In this document: in pieces, positions 25,737 to 34,412 of the stretch | Layout: every line of letters begins with the position of its first letter | Position numbering within the stretch: the stretch's first letter is position 1 | DNA from: Rossellomorea aquimaris | GTDB taxonomy: Bacteria; Bacillota; Bacilli; Bacillales; Bacillaceae_B | Length of the DNA stretch: 64,000 nt | NCBI RefSeq assembly: GCF_000935355.1 | Contig: NZ_JXZC01000007.1 | Location: forward strand, 124,001-188,000 | Direction: 5' to 3' | Notes under the pieces: model-generated | Told to the model about the DNA's origin: nothing | Databases searched by the model: none | Seen by the model: the letters and a program-made list of their open reading frames with translations, nothing else | Position numbers and translations under genes: made by a program

Positions 25737-26594
25737 TTACTTCTTCTTAATCGGAACCCACACCTCACAACGATAATTTTCGTCATTCGGATTTCCCGGC
25801 GGGTATAATTCAAACTCGGGTCCACCTGCATGTTCATACCCTGTTGAAGGGAACCATTCAGAGAAGATTCGCTTCCACACGCTTTGGATCGCATGTGGCA
25901 TCGCCCCGACTGATTCAAAGACAGCCCACGTGGCAGCGGGGATCTCTTTAACCTCTAGTGTATGATCATTATCAGTCTTCTTCCCAGCCCCGATAAAATA
26001 CGTGAATTCTTCATTTGGATGGTCAAACTCCATACAAATCCCGAGCATCTCGTTGTTTCCAGCTGCTTCACAAATCTTCCTATCTAAATCAGACGTATTC
26101 ACCTCATCCCAAAAGGCAGGAATGTCTTTCAAATTTTCACCGTTACACGTTGAAACTCGTTTTCCTTTTCCAATCACTTGAAATGCTTCTTTTTCAATGA
26201 TCTTATAATCCATTTCGACTTCCCCTTTGAGTTGGATTTGGAATGAGATGCGTGGAAATGCTTTTAAGGGAGTGCCTGATTCCCTGACTTGAGATGGGGA
26301 TACTCCGTGCGCCTTCCGAAAGGCTTTCGAGAAGGATTCCGGGGTCTCATACCCGTACTTGAGTGCAACATCAATGACTTTGGCATTCGTATTAGTCAGT
26401 TCCTGAGCCGCTAATGTAAGTCTCCTCTTCCTGATGTAATCGGCTACGGTAAAACCCGTCACAAGTGAAAACAGCCTCTGAAAGTGAAATTTTGAACTGA
26501 GTGACAACCTGGCCAGTTCATCCATCTCGATCTCCCCATCAAGATTGTCCTCGATATACTGGATGCAATCATTCATCCTATGAAGCATTTCCAT
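25737..26594 (-). CDS. AraC-family regulator with GyrI-like effector domain
   Basis: A 285-residue regulator. Two AraC helix-turn-helices fill residues 1-105 (MDELARLSLSSKFHFQRLFS and VIDVALKYGYETPESFSKAFRKAHGVSP). Residues 125-285 are a GyrI/Rob-type small-molecule domain (YKIIEKEAFQVIGKG...CEVWVPIKKK). This arrangement is common in multidrug-responsive activators of the Rob/TipA kind. GGGAGGAG precedes the ATG. No target transporter adjoins it. Confidence 0.82.
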   Translation of the reverse strand: MEMLHRMNDCIQYIEDNLDGEIEMDELARLSLSSKFHFQRLFSLVTGFTVADYIRKRRLTLAAQELTNTNAKVIDVALKYGYETPESFSKAFRKAHGVSPSQVRESGTPLKAFPRISFQIQLKGEVEMDYKIIEKEAFQVIGKGKRVSTCNGENLKDIPAFWDEVNTSDLDRKICEAAGNNEMLGICMEFDHPNEEFTYFIGAGKKTDNDHTLEVKEIPAATWAVFESVGAMPHAIQSVWKRIFSEWFPSTGYEHAGGPEFELYPPGNPNDENYRCEVWVPIKKK

Positions 26595-26694
26595 TGCTTT
26601 TCTCCTCCCTGCTATCTCAATGTACCATTTGGATGGTAAGTCCTCCTGTCATTCTGTGCTTTTGTGTGACCGGTACTTTGTACTAATATGATTT

Positions 26695-26790
26695 GCCTGT
26701 TAAATTTCCTGCAATTTTCAACAGTTAAATCTAGTCGTTTATTCGCAATGTTAAATCCACCATTAAAATCAACGGATGAAAATCAAATAA
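26695..26790. repeat. phased short-repeat island, 12-13 base period
   Basis: GTTAAAT-like words start at 26699, 26711 (GCAATTT), 26724, 26737 (GTTTATT), 26750, 26762 (ATTAAAAT) and 26774 (GGATGAAAAT), a regular 12-13 base step. This lies in the 380-base gap before the SRPBCC/ArsR pair. No coding sequence is evident. Confidence 0.45.
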
Positions 26791-26895
26791 AATCCACTTA
26801 TTACACCAATACTACCAATCAAAGACGATTTCAATACGCCAAGACTCTACTTCTACAATCTTCCACCTATCTCCTTCTTTCATTCCACTACAATA

Positions 26896-26942
26896 TTGAC
26901 ACGAAACCAAAAGGTGTTATATTATAAATGCAACCTATTGGT
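26896..26942 (+). promoter_or_regulatory. promoter and candidate ArsR operators of the SRPBCC-ArsR pair
   Basis: TTGACA (26896-26901), 16-base spacer, TATATT (26918-26923). Two related inverted repeats, ACC-AAAA-GGT (26906-26915) and ACC-TATT-GGT (26933-26942), each followed by GTTAT, flank the -10. This fits autorepression by the ArsR protein of the operon. Confidence 0.6.
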
Positions 26943-26974
26943 GTTATTTTAATCAAAGAAAGCAGGCGACATTC

Positions 26975-27401
26975 ATGAAAACAAATCAATTAGAAGATAT
27001 TAAACAAACCGTTCGATTCAACGCTCCCATCCAAAAGGTATGGGACACGGTTTCCACCTTCAGAGGGAATTTCCTCTTGGTTCATGCCAAATGATTTCGA
27101 ACCGGAAGTCGGTCACGAATTTCATATTCAATCTCCTTTTGGACCTTCTCCTTGCAAGGTACTGGAAGTGGACCCTCCCCATAAACTGTCCTTCTCTTGG
27201 GATACGGATGGCTGGTTCGTTACCTTTCTCTTAAAAGAGGTAGGAGATCAAACAGAATTTACGCTTATCCATGGTGGCTGGAAGCATGATGATGCGGTTG
27301 TTTCCAAAGCTCATGAAAAAAGCTCTGTCATTCGTGAAAGAATGGAGAACGGCTGGGTAGGCATTGTGGACCAAAGACTCCGGAAGGTTGTGGAAGGATA
27401 A
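26975..27401 (+). pseudogene. SRPBCC/AHSA1 gene with a +1 frameshift
   Basis: From ATG 26975 the frame encodes [28 protein letters not shown] and then stops early. The neighbouring frame continues as [21 protein letters not shown]...[16 protein letters not shown] to TAA 27401, exactly as an AHSA1 protein should. Removing one T of CCTTCAG (27059-27060) restores a 141-residue protein. The stop directly abuts the ArsR start codon. As given, no full-length protein is made. Sequencing error and true inactivation cannot be told apart here. Confidence 0.75.
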
Positions 27402-27758
27402 GTGGCTGCTGTTAAACATGATGTATTCCAGGCGATCGCAGACCCGACTCGCCGAGAGGTGCTGCGTCTACTTTCCGAAAAAGAGATGCCCATCTCAGCA
27501 CTGACCTCTCAATTCCCCATGAGCCGGACCGCCATTGCGAAGCATCTCACCATTCTTTCCGAAGCTGAATTGGTAAAGGGTGAAAAGGTGGGCAGGGAAA
27601 AAATCTATCGTCTGCAACCTGAGCCTCTAGCTGAGTTAAAAGACTGGCTCTCTTATTACGAACAGTTCTGGACCAATAAACTGTCCAAGCTGAAACATAT
27701 AGTGGAAGATAGGGACGATGCTACTCCATTGAAAATAGTGGATGAGGAAAAGGATTGA
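27402..27758 (+). CDS. ArsR-family transcriptional regulator
   Basis: A 118-residue winged-helix repressor (AIADPTRREVLRLLSEKEMPISALTSQFPMSRTAIAKHLTILSEAELV) without metal-binding cysteines, of the SdpR-like type usually paired with SRPBCC genes. GTG 27402 follows the stop of the upstream frame directly; GGAAGGA is the site. The C-terminal helix (LKDWLSYYEQFW) is for dimerisation. It probably represses its own operon through the ACC-N4-GGT repeats. Confidence 0.8.
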   Translation: MAAVKHDVFQAIADPTRREVLRLLSEKEMPISALTSQFPMSRTAIAKHLTILSEAELVKGEKVGREKIYRLQPEPLAELKDWLSYYEQFWTNKLSKLKHIVEDRDDATPLKIVDEEKD

Positions 27759-27762
27759 TGAT

Positions 27763-27793
27763 GAGGGACGGACCTTTACAAGGTCCGTCCCTC
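27763..27793. repeat. GAGGGACGGACC palindrome, copy 2 (shortest form)
   Basis: 13-base perfect arms around a 5-base loop (TTACA), four bases after the ArsR stop. Confidence 0.85.
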
Positions 27794-27911
27794 CTTCATT
27801 GCTGATAGCTGGATCACGTCAAACTGCAGAATGGTCATTTTCCCTACGAAACTTTTTTTACCATTCAATCGTATATCCTACTAACAATCAAAATAAGGGA
27901 GTGTGAACTGG

Positions 27912-28889
27912 ATGGAAGACGTGATGAGTAAAGTGGAACAATATAAGGATATCTATTCTCAGTTAAAGAAGCGTTTACGCTGGAAGGTATCGGATTCCCG
28001 TTCCTTGATGATGGTTGCTTCATTGTATGCGACGAATCAACGCACTTTTGATATCGACCGTTTTGTAGAGGTCAGTGATTATATTAAAGAGGAAGTCGGT
28101 GCATTTTCAACGCTGAAGCATGAAATCCGCTTTTCCTTTGCGGCTATGCTTGATACACGTTTTGAGGATTATCAGCCTAAATTCCATGAATTCCTTTCTT
28201 CATATGAATCATTAATCGAAGCAGGATTTTCAAGGGGAACGTTCACCTATCTCGCAGCCATGACGATGATTTCTGATGGAGGTAGCAGAAAGGACCTTGC
28301 CCAACATGGGATGAAAGTTTATAAAAAAATGAGGGAGAAGCATTTCTTTTTAACCGGGCATAGTGATTATCCCTTTGCCTTGTTGCTCTCTCAGAGGGAT
28401 GAAAATCACGAAGCGTTGATTGATACAATTGAAGGATTCTATAACCAGTTGAATCAATCAGGTTTCAGAAAAGGAAATGACCTTCAAAGCATGAGTCACA
28501 TCCTCTCCCTTCACCCTGAGTGGTCTCAAGAGGAACTGGTTCATCTCTGCACCCGCTTGTTTGACACATTCAAACAAGAAGGCATAAAGACGAAAGCCAT
28601 ATTCTATCCACAAATCTCCCTCCTTTCATTTGTGGGTGCGGACTCTTCCTTGGTGAACCAAGTGAAGAAAGTTTGGGAAGAGCTTAACTCTGAAAAGCTC
28701 TTCAAATGGCATAAAGACATAAACCTGATGATGGCAGTGAACTTTTTGATTAGCGATAAGATCGAGAACAACTCTCTGATGCAAGTGAGTTTGTCAACGG
28801 CCATCGAAACCCTCATCCAGGCACAGCAGGCAACGATGATCGCCACCGTTTCGGCTGTATCGGTGACAACTGCTGGCGGGGATTCATGA
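27912..28889 (+). CDS. DUF4003-family protein
   Basis: A 325-residue soluble, helix-rich protein that I recognise as DUF4003, a family of unknown function in Bacillales. It carries repeated helical pairs (MMVASLYATNQRTFDIDRF, SFAAMLDTRFEDYQPKFHEF, GTFTYLAAMTMISDGG) and a hydrophobic low-complexity tail (MIATVSAVSVTTAGG). ATG 27912 is used with GGGAG ten bases upstream; a GTG at 27903 is too close to that site. It stands alone between two palindrome copies. Confidence 0.75.
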   Translation: MEDVMSKVEQYKDIYSQLKKRLRWKVSDSRSLMMVASLYATNQRTFDIDRFVEVSDYIKEEVGAFSTLKHEIRFSFAAMLDTRFEDYQPKFHEFLSSYESLIEAGFSRGTFTYLAAMTMISDGGSRKDLAQHGMKVYKKMREKHFFLTGHSDYPFALLLSQRDENHEALIDTIEGFYNQLNQSGFRKGNDLQSMSHILSLHPEWSQEELVHLCTRLFDTFKQEGIKTKAIFYPQISLLSFVGADSSLVNQVKKVWEELNSEKLFKWHKDINLMMAVNFLISDKIENNSLMQVSLSTAIETLIQAQQATMIATVSAVSVTTAGGDS

Positions 28890-28897
28890 TGATAAAC

Positions 28898-28934
28898 GGA
28901 GGGACGGACCTTTGGAATCAAGGTCCGTCCCTCC
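28898..28934. repeat. GAGGGACGGACC palindrome, copy 3
   Basis: 15-base perfect arms (GGAGGGACGGACCTT / AAGGTCCGTCCCTCC) with a 7-base loop, eight bases after the DUF4003 stop and five before the convergent MDR gene. Confidence 0.85.
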
Positions 28935-28939
28935 CCTTT

Positions 28940-29875
28940 TTATTTCACTTTGATCACAATCTTCCCTTTTGCATGATGCGTTTCGCTTAATGCGTGGGCG
29001 TCTTTCAGTCCTTGTTCACTAAGCTGGAAGGTCTCACCGATCACGGGTTTTAACTGCCCCGATTCGTAGAGTTCGGCAAGCTTTGCAAGCTGTTCTCCCT
29101 TGGGATCAAGCCACAGGAATTCAGCTTTCACACCATACTTTGCCGCTTCCTCTTCGGATGGGGGCTGCGCAATGGAAACGAGTTTCCCGTTTTTCTTGAG
29201 TACCTTATAACTGTTTGATTGGACTTCCCCACCCATGGAATCCAGCACCAGGTCGAAATCCTTCAGCACTTCACTGAAATCTTCTTCTTTATAATTGATG
29301 AACTGATCGGCTCCCAATGACTTCACGAACTCTTCATTTTTCCCACTTGCCGTCGTCGCAACGTGGGCTCCGAAGCCTTTCGCAATCTGAATCGCGAAAT
29401 TCCCGACTCCACCGGATCCCGCATGGATGAGCACCTTGTCCCCTTCTCTGATTCCACCGAAATCCACCAGGCACTGCCAAGCCGTCAAACCGGCAAGGGG
29501 AATGGCAGCTGCTTCTTCAAAGCTCATGCTGTCCGGCATTTTGGCGAGTAGCTCATCGTCCACTGCCACATACTCTGCATATGTGCCTTCCCTTGTTGTC
29601 GCTGGTCTCGCAAATACTCTGTCACCCACTTCAAACCCTTCAACATTTTTACCTTTTTCGGCAATCACCCCTGCTGCATCCCATCCCAGGATGATGGGAA
29701 ACTCAAAGTCGAGCATATCCTTTAAATATCCTGCCCGCACCTTCCAATCGATCGGGTTGATGGATGTCGCATGATTTTCCAGTAAGATTTGATTGTCTCC
29801 GATCACTGGCTGATCGATGTCCTTCTCCTGTAATACCTCTTTGTCTCCGTATTGGTTAATGATGATGGCTTTCAT
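28940..29875 (-). CDS. zinc-free MDR-family NADP-dependent oxidoreductase (quinone reductase-like)
   Basis: A 311-residue medium-chain reductase: GroES-like N-terminal half (ATSINPIDWKVRAG, FPIILGWDAAGVI) and Rossmann half with HAGSGGVGNFAIQIAK. The catalytic-zinc cysteine is replaced, as in quinone and enoyl reductases. It probably reduces quinones or enones with NADPH in the cytosol. AAGGAGG precedes the ATG. Single gene. Confidence 0.82.
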   Translation of the reverse strand: MKAIIINQYGDKEVLQEKDIDQPVIGDNQILLENHATSINPIDWKVRAGYLKDMLDFEFPIILGWDAAGVIAEKGKNVEGFEVGDRVFARPATTREGTYAEYVAVDDELLAKMPDSMSFEEAAAIPLAGLTAWQCLVDFGGIREGDKVLIHAGSGGVGNFAIQIAKGFGAHVATTASGKNEEFVKSLGADQFINYKEEDFSEVLKDFDLVLDSMGGEVQSNSYKVLKKNGKLVSIAQPPSEEEAAKYGVKAEFLWLDPKGEQLAKLAELYESGQLKPVIGETFQLSEQGLKDAHALSETHHAKGKIVIKVK

Positions 29876-29966
29876 ATGGACGCCTCCTTGAAATCTTCAT
29901 ATGGTTTATGTTCCCTCAGAGAGATACGATTTAAACACCCTTTCTAGTCAGGCTCATGGGAAGTGA

Positions 29967-29979
29967 AGGTCCGTCCCTC
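29967..29979. repeat. solo arm of the GAGGGACGGACC palindrome
   Basis: AGGTCCGTCCCTC alone, with no partner arm nearby, in the divergent 5' region between the MDR gene and the sigma-54 activator. Confidence 0.75.
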
Positions 29980-30038
29980 ATCACTTTAGTGTAGAATAGA
30001 GTTAACCAAGTAATATGTTGATTGGGAGAGGATTGTGT

Positions 30039-31640
30039 ATGAAGCTGCTTGTTTCAGATGAGGTGGATCGTGCGATTGAATTATTTTCAGAATCTGGGGT
30101 GGATGCTCTGGAGGTTGTGAATCATGAGGGTGAGATTGTCGGAATTCTTACGCTTGATGATATAAATACGATTTTTCAAGACGGTCATCTCGGGGAATCG
30201 ATTGGGGAAATTCTAAAGAAAATAATGTTCCAGCATTCTCCTCCAAAGATAAGGTTGAAGAGAAATCAATATAGTGAGCTACTTGAAAGTCCTGTTTTCA
30301 ATGATATAATCAATTCCCTTTATGATGGGGTCTTCATTACAGATGGATATGGTATTACGGTCAAGGTAAACAAATCCTATGAAAGAATAGCGGACCTCAA
30401 ATCCGAGCAACTTATCGGTTATCATATGGAAGAGCTCATTAAGGCTGGATATATATCCAAGTCTGCCTCCATGCAGGTCTTGAAAGAGAAAAGACCGATT
30501 ACATTGATGCAGTCCATTCACAATGGAAGAAAAATCATCGTGTCCGGTACTCCGATTTTCAATGATGACGATGAAATCTTATACGTTGTAAACAGTGTTC
30601 GTGATATCACCGAACTGTTAAAATTAAAACTGCAAATTGATGAGCTGCAAGAACTAAAGAACCTTCGCCAAAGTTCGAATGCTACGTTTTCTAATGAAGC
30701 AGAGAAGTCATCCATCTATTCCAGTGAAAGGATGAAGAAGGTTTTCACCACCATTAACCGAGTAGCCAAAACCGATGTAAAAGTCCTCTTGCAGGGGGAA
30801 ACCGGTGTTGGGAAAACGATGATTGCAAAATACATACACGAGCATTCGAATCGTTCGACCAGCAGTTTTCTTGAGCTTAACTGCGGAGCCTTCCCTCCAA
30901 GTTTAATAGAGGCAGAATTATTCGGCTATGAATCAGGTGCTTTCACCGGTGCTTTATCTAAAGGGAAAAAAGGATTGCTGGAAGTCGCGGATAATGGCAC
31001 GTTATTCCTTGATGAAATCGGTGATCTTCCTTTGGAGCTTCAAGTAAAACTATTAAAGGTCATTGAAGATCAAGCATTCATTCCCATTGGTTCTTCAAAA
31101 CTCAAACAAATTAATGTTCGCATCATCGCTGCTTCTCATAAAAACATTAAGAACTTAGTGGAAATAGGGGAATTTCGCGAAGACTTATATTACCGTTTAA
31201 ACGTCGTTCCAGTTCAAATCCCTTCCCTGCGTCAGCGTCGCGAAGAAATCATTCCCCTTTCTCAACACTTTTTACAAAGCTTCAATGATGAATATGGATC
31301 AAGCAAAGTGATGAGCATTGAGGCACTGGATTGTTTACATGAATACGATTGGCCTGGTAATATTCGAGAATTAAAAAATTTGATTGAGCGCTTAGTCGTT
31401 ATCACTCCATTAGAAACAATCGAACGTGAAGATCTTCCACCTGAATTAAGTGAATCCATTAAGAAACCAGACGCATTTTATGATGGTGAAATTCTACCTT
31501 TAAAAGAGGCCGTGGATCGAGTAGAGAAACAATTGATCACCAATGCAATAAGAAAATATAAAACAACGAGAAAAGCAGCAGAAGTCCTCGAAGTCAGTCA
31601 ATCCACGATCGTACAAAAAATGAAGAAATGGGAGCTTTGA
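30039..31640 (+). CDS. sigma-54-dependent activator with CBS-like and PAS domains
   Basis: A 533-residue enhancer-binding protein. Order: CBS-like segment (1-60), PAS (about 75-195, ending in a short coiled coil), AAA+ domain with Walker A GETGVGKT (253-260), sigma-54 contact loop ESGAFTGA and Walker B LFLDEIGD, then a Fis-type helix-turn-helix (TTRKAAEVLEVSQSTIVQKMKKW). ATG 30039 has GGGAGAGG upstream; the ATG 24 bases earlier has none. It lies directly before a -24/-12 promoter and a three-gene catabolic operon, its obvious target. The PAS or CBS-like part presumably senses the substrate. Confidence 0.9.
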   Translation: MKLLVSDEVDRAIELFSESGVDALEVVNHEGEIVGILTLDDINTIFQDGHLGESIGEILKKIMFQHSPPKIRLKRNQYSELLESPVFNDIINSLYDGVFITDGYGITVKVNKSYERIADLKSEQLIGYHMEELIKAGYISKSASMQVLKEKRPITLMQSIHNGRKIIVSGTPIFNDDDEILYVVNSVRDITELLKLKLQIDELQELKNLRQSSNATFSNEAEKSSIYSSERMKKVFTTINRVAKTDVKVLLQGETGVGKTMIAKYIHEHSNRSTSSFLELNCGAFPPSLIEAELFGYESGAFTGALSKGKKGLLEVADNGTLFLDEIGDLPLELQVKLLKVIEDQAFIPIGSSKLKQINVRIIAASHKNIKNLVEIGEFREDLYYRLNVVPVQIPSLRQRREEIIPLSQHFLQSFNDEYGSSKVMSIEALDCLHEYDWPGNIRELKNLIERLVVITPLETIEREDLPPELSESIKKPDAFYDGEILPLKEAVDRVEKQLITNAIRKYKTTRKAAEVLEVSQSTIVQKMKKWEL

Positions 31641-31669
31641 TTACTTTTCGAATCAAAGCTCTCTTTTTT
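31632..31669 (+). terminator. intrinsic terminator overlapping the activator stop codon
   Basis: GAGCTTTGATT...AATCAAAGCTC then T6. The 5' arm contains the last codons and stop of the activator. Confidence 0.8.
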
Positions 31670-31748
31670 GATTATATTTATAATCGGATTTGACTATTTT
31701 CCGACAGCCTCACAAACCGCTCCCTCTCTATTCATACTTTTCAGAAAG

Positions 31749-31767
31749 TTGGCATAAAACTTGCATT
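31749..31767 (+). promoter_or_regulatory. sigma-54 (-24/-12) promoter of the catabolic operon
   Basis: TTGGCATAAAACTTGCATT fits TGGCAC-N5-TTGCW, with exactly ten bases between GG (31751) and GC (31763). A possible activator site, CGGA-N11-TCCG, lies at 31685-31703. Confidence 0.88.
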
Positions 31768-31802
31768 ACTGTTTATAGAAGAATCGAAAGGAGATACTTT
31801 TC

Positions 31803-32951
31803 ATGACAATCTCAACTTTTAAAATTGCTAACAAATTGGTGACTGGAAAAGGATCCACAGAAGTTTTACCGGATGAAATCAAGCGCCTCCAAATTCAAAA
31901 CCCACTAATCGTCACAGATGAAGTCCTACAAAAGGTCGGGGTGGTTGATCAAATCCTCCCATTTTTGAAAGGGCTTACTTACGGAATATTCACAGGCGTT
32001 AAACCTGACCCTGAGCTCTCTATTGTGGAAGATTGCACGAAAGTTTTCATAGAAGGCAATCATGATGGCTTGATTGCTATCGGCGGTGGAAGTGCAATCG
32101 ATATCGCAAAAAGTGTTTCTGTTTACGCAGGTTTTGATGGCAGCCTGTCAGAACTGATCGGTACAGACCTTGTTCCACATAAAGGCGCACCTATCATTAC
32201 TCTACCGACCACTGCCGGAACAGGTTCAGAAGTAACAAATATATCGATCCTTTCTGACACAGAAGCTCAGCTCAAAAAAGGAATCGTGAGTGACTACTTG
32301 CTTCCTGATGTGGCGATTGTGGCACCGGAAATGACGCTGACTATGCCGCCTTCAGTCACTGCAGCAAGCGGAGTGGATGCATTGGTTCATGCCATTGAAG
32401 CATATATCTCGGTTCACGCTTCACCCATAACAGATGCTTTGGCCATTTATGCGATACGAATGATTTCAGAGAATCTGCCAAAAGCGTACGCCAACCCTAA
32501 CCATTTGGAAGCCCGTGAAAAAATGGCGACTGCAAGCTTAATGGCCGGTATGGCTTTTGGTAATGCCGGTGTCGGTGCCGTTCACGCACTCGCCTATCCT
32601 TTAGGCGGCCGCTATCATATCCCTCATGGGGTCAGTAATGCTCTCCTGCTTCCATATGTCATGGAATGGAATAAAATTGCCTGTATGGAGCGCTTTCGGG
32701 ACATTGCGACAGCACTGGGCGAAGACGTACGCTCCTTATCGGAAGCAGAAGCAGCAGATAAAGCCGTGCTTTCCATGAAGCGATTATGCACCACAGTCAA
32801 TATTCCGACTGGATTACGCTCCTTTGACATTCCGGAAACGGCACTTTCTGATATGGCTGAAGATGCAAGCAAGATCGAAAGACTATTAAACAATAACCCA
32901 CGTCAGTTAAACAAAAGTGAAATTGAACAAATCTATCAATCTGCCTATTAA
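31803..32951 (+). CDS. iron-containing alcohol dehydrogenase, probable 4-hydroxybutyrate dehydrogenase
   Basis: A 382-residue group III alcohol dehydrogenase. The NAD site is GGGSAIDIAKSV; the iron site is in SGVDALVHAIEAYIS and PHGVSNALLLP. These enzymes oxidise primary alcohols to aldehydes. Because a succinate-semialdehyde dehydrogenase gene follows two genes later under the same sigma-54 promoter, the best substrate guess is 4-hydroxybutyrate, giving succinate semialdehyde. AAAGGAG precedes the ATG. First gene of the operon. Confidence 0.85.
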   Translation: MTISTFKIANKLVTGKGSTEVLPDEIKRLQIQNPLIVTDEVLQKVGVVDQILPFLKGLTYGIFTGVKPDPELSIVEDCTKVFIEGNHDGLIAIGGGSAIDIAKSVSVYAGFDGSLSELIGTDLVPHKGAPIITLPTTAGTGSEVTNISILSDTEAQLKKGIVSDYLLPDVAIVAPEMTLTMPPSVTAASGVDALVHAIEAYISVHASPITDALAIYAIRMISENLPKAYANPNHLEAREKMATASLMAGMAFGNAGVGAVHALAYPLGGRYHIPHGVSNALLLPYVMEWNKIACMERFRDIATALGEDVRSLSEAEAADKAVLSMKRLCTTVNIPTGLRSFDIPETALSDMAEDASKIERLLNNNPRQLNKSEIEQIYQSAY

Positions 32952-33002
32952 TAAAAAGGATTTCAGTTCATTGTTATCAAATTAAGAAAAGGGGTAAATA
33001 GG

Positions 33003-34391
33003 ATGTGGAGAAATCGAAAAGATGGTGAGGAATCACCATATATTCCAATGGGACCTTTTAAATTAAGACTCCCGTTTATTCATTACAAATTTGAATGGCC
33101 GGATTATGTTCAAGGTTTGCTAATGTGTGCTGTTGATTTAGCTGCGATTCCATTAATGATTGAACTTCTAGGCATGCCTTTTGAAGTTGCATTAGCCGTT
33201 GTACTGTTGAATGGAATTCTTTATTTAACTCATCACTTACTCGGCGACCCCGTCGTTCCCGGATGGATCACTCCAGCGATTCCTTTAATCATGGCTTATG
33301 TATCAGCATTTCCAGAAGGAGCGGAACGTGTGCACGCACTGGTCGCGTTCCAGCTTACACTCGGCTTACTTTCCATCCTGCTAGGGGTGACAGGATTAGC
33401 GAAAAAAGTCGTTACATTCGTTCCCCCTGCGATTAAATCGGGGGTAATCTTAGGAGCAGGATTTGCAGCAATCATTTCTGTCTTCCAGGTTGGCGGGCGT
33501 TTCGAAAGCTTTCCATGGACCATTTCCATCGCAGTAGGGATTGCCTTTTATATTATATTCTCTCAACATTTCAATCAACTGAAAGCCAAAAGTGCACTAT
33601 GGGGACTTATTGGAAAACTGGGAATCTTTCCGATTATTATTCTCGCTGTCATCATCGCACCTCTCTTTGGAGAAGCACCGTGGCCAACGATTGAATGGGG
33701 GCTCATTAATCCTGACTTCGGTACACTTTGGAGTGAATACACCATCTTTGGGCTCGGTTTCCCTCCGGCAATGTTATTTCTAACAGCCTTGCCTACTGTA
33801 TTAGCCGCTTATATCGTCTTATTCGGAGACGTTTTACAAAGTAAGGCGCTAATCGATGAAGCGGACGATGTGCGCCGTGATGAAAAGATCGATTACAATC
33901 CGAATCGTGCCCATATGGTCTTCGGTGGACGCAACACCATTATGAGTATACTTGGTCCTGATGTCACAATGGCAGGTCCACTATGGGCAGCCATGCAGGT
34001 TGTCGTAATTGAACGGTTTAAAGAAGGTAAAAAAGCTATGCATTCAATATTTGGGGGTTCCGGGTCCTTCAGATGGGGTACAAATACTGGACTCTTACTT
34101 CTCCCTATTGTAAGTTTAGTACAACCAATTCTAGGTATCGCCCTCGCCTTAACTTTACTGATCCAAGGTTATGTAAGCGTTCGCGTAGGGATATTGGAAT
34201 CCCGAGGTCACCGTGACCTTGGCATTGCCGGAGTTATAGGGGCGGTACTTGCCACCAAAGGTGCTACATGGGCCTTTGCAGTCGGAATATTATTATGTCT
34301 GTTGATTTACGGCAAAAAATTCTTCACCGGTGAGAATGATGGAATTTTCACAAAAGATCTGGAAAGTAAAGATGCAAGAAAAATCTCATAA
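33003..34391 (+). CDS. NCS2/SLC23-like permease
   Basis: A 462-residue membrane protein with 12-14 helices. Glycine- and proline-rich motifs (DPVVPGWITPAIPL, FVPPAIKSGVILGAGFAAI, LPTVLAAYIVLFGDV) recall the nucleobase/ascorbate transporter fold, but it diverges from true uracil or xanthine permeases. Lying between a hydroxy-acid dehydrogenase and a semialdehyde dehydrogenase, it probably imports the operon's substrate, perhaps 4-hydroxybutyrate or a related carboxylate. Weak site AAAAGGGG before the ATG. The 51-base gap to the first gene contains no terminator. Confidence 0.75.
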   Translation: MWRNRKDGEESPYIPMGPFKLRLPFIHYKFEWPDYVQGLLMCAVDLAAIPLMIELLGMPFEVALAVVLLNGILYLTHHLLGDPVVPGWITPAIPLIMAYVSAFPEGAERVHALVAFQLTLGLLSILLGVTGLAKKVVTFVPPAIKSGVILGAGFAAIISVFQVGGRFESFPWTISIAVGIAFYIIFSQHFNQLKAKSALWGLIGKLGIFPIIILAVIIAPLFGEAPWPTIEWGLINPDFGTLWSEYTIFGLGFPPAMLFLTALPTVLAAYIVLFGDVLQSKALIDEADDVRRDEKIDYNPNRAHMVFGGRNTIMSILGPDVTMAGPLWAAMQVVVIERFKEGKKAMHSIFGGSGSFRWGTNTGLLLLPIVSLVQPILGIALALTLLIQGYVSVRVGILESRGHRDLGIAGVIGAVLATKGATWAFAVGILLCLLIYGKKFFTGENDGIFTKDLESKDARKIS

Positions 34392-34412
34392 TAGATTATT
34401 AGGAGGATGACC

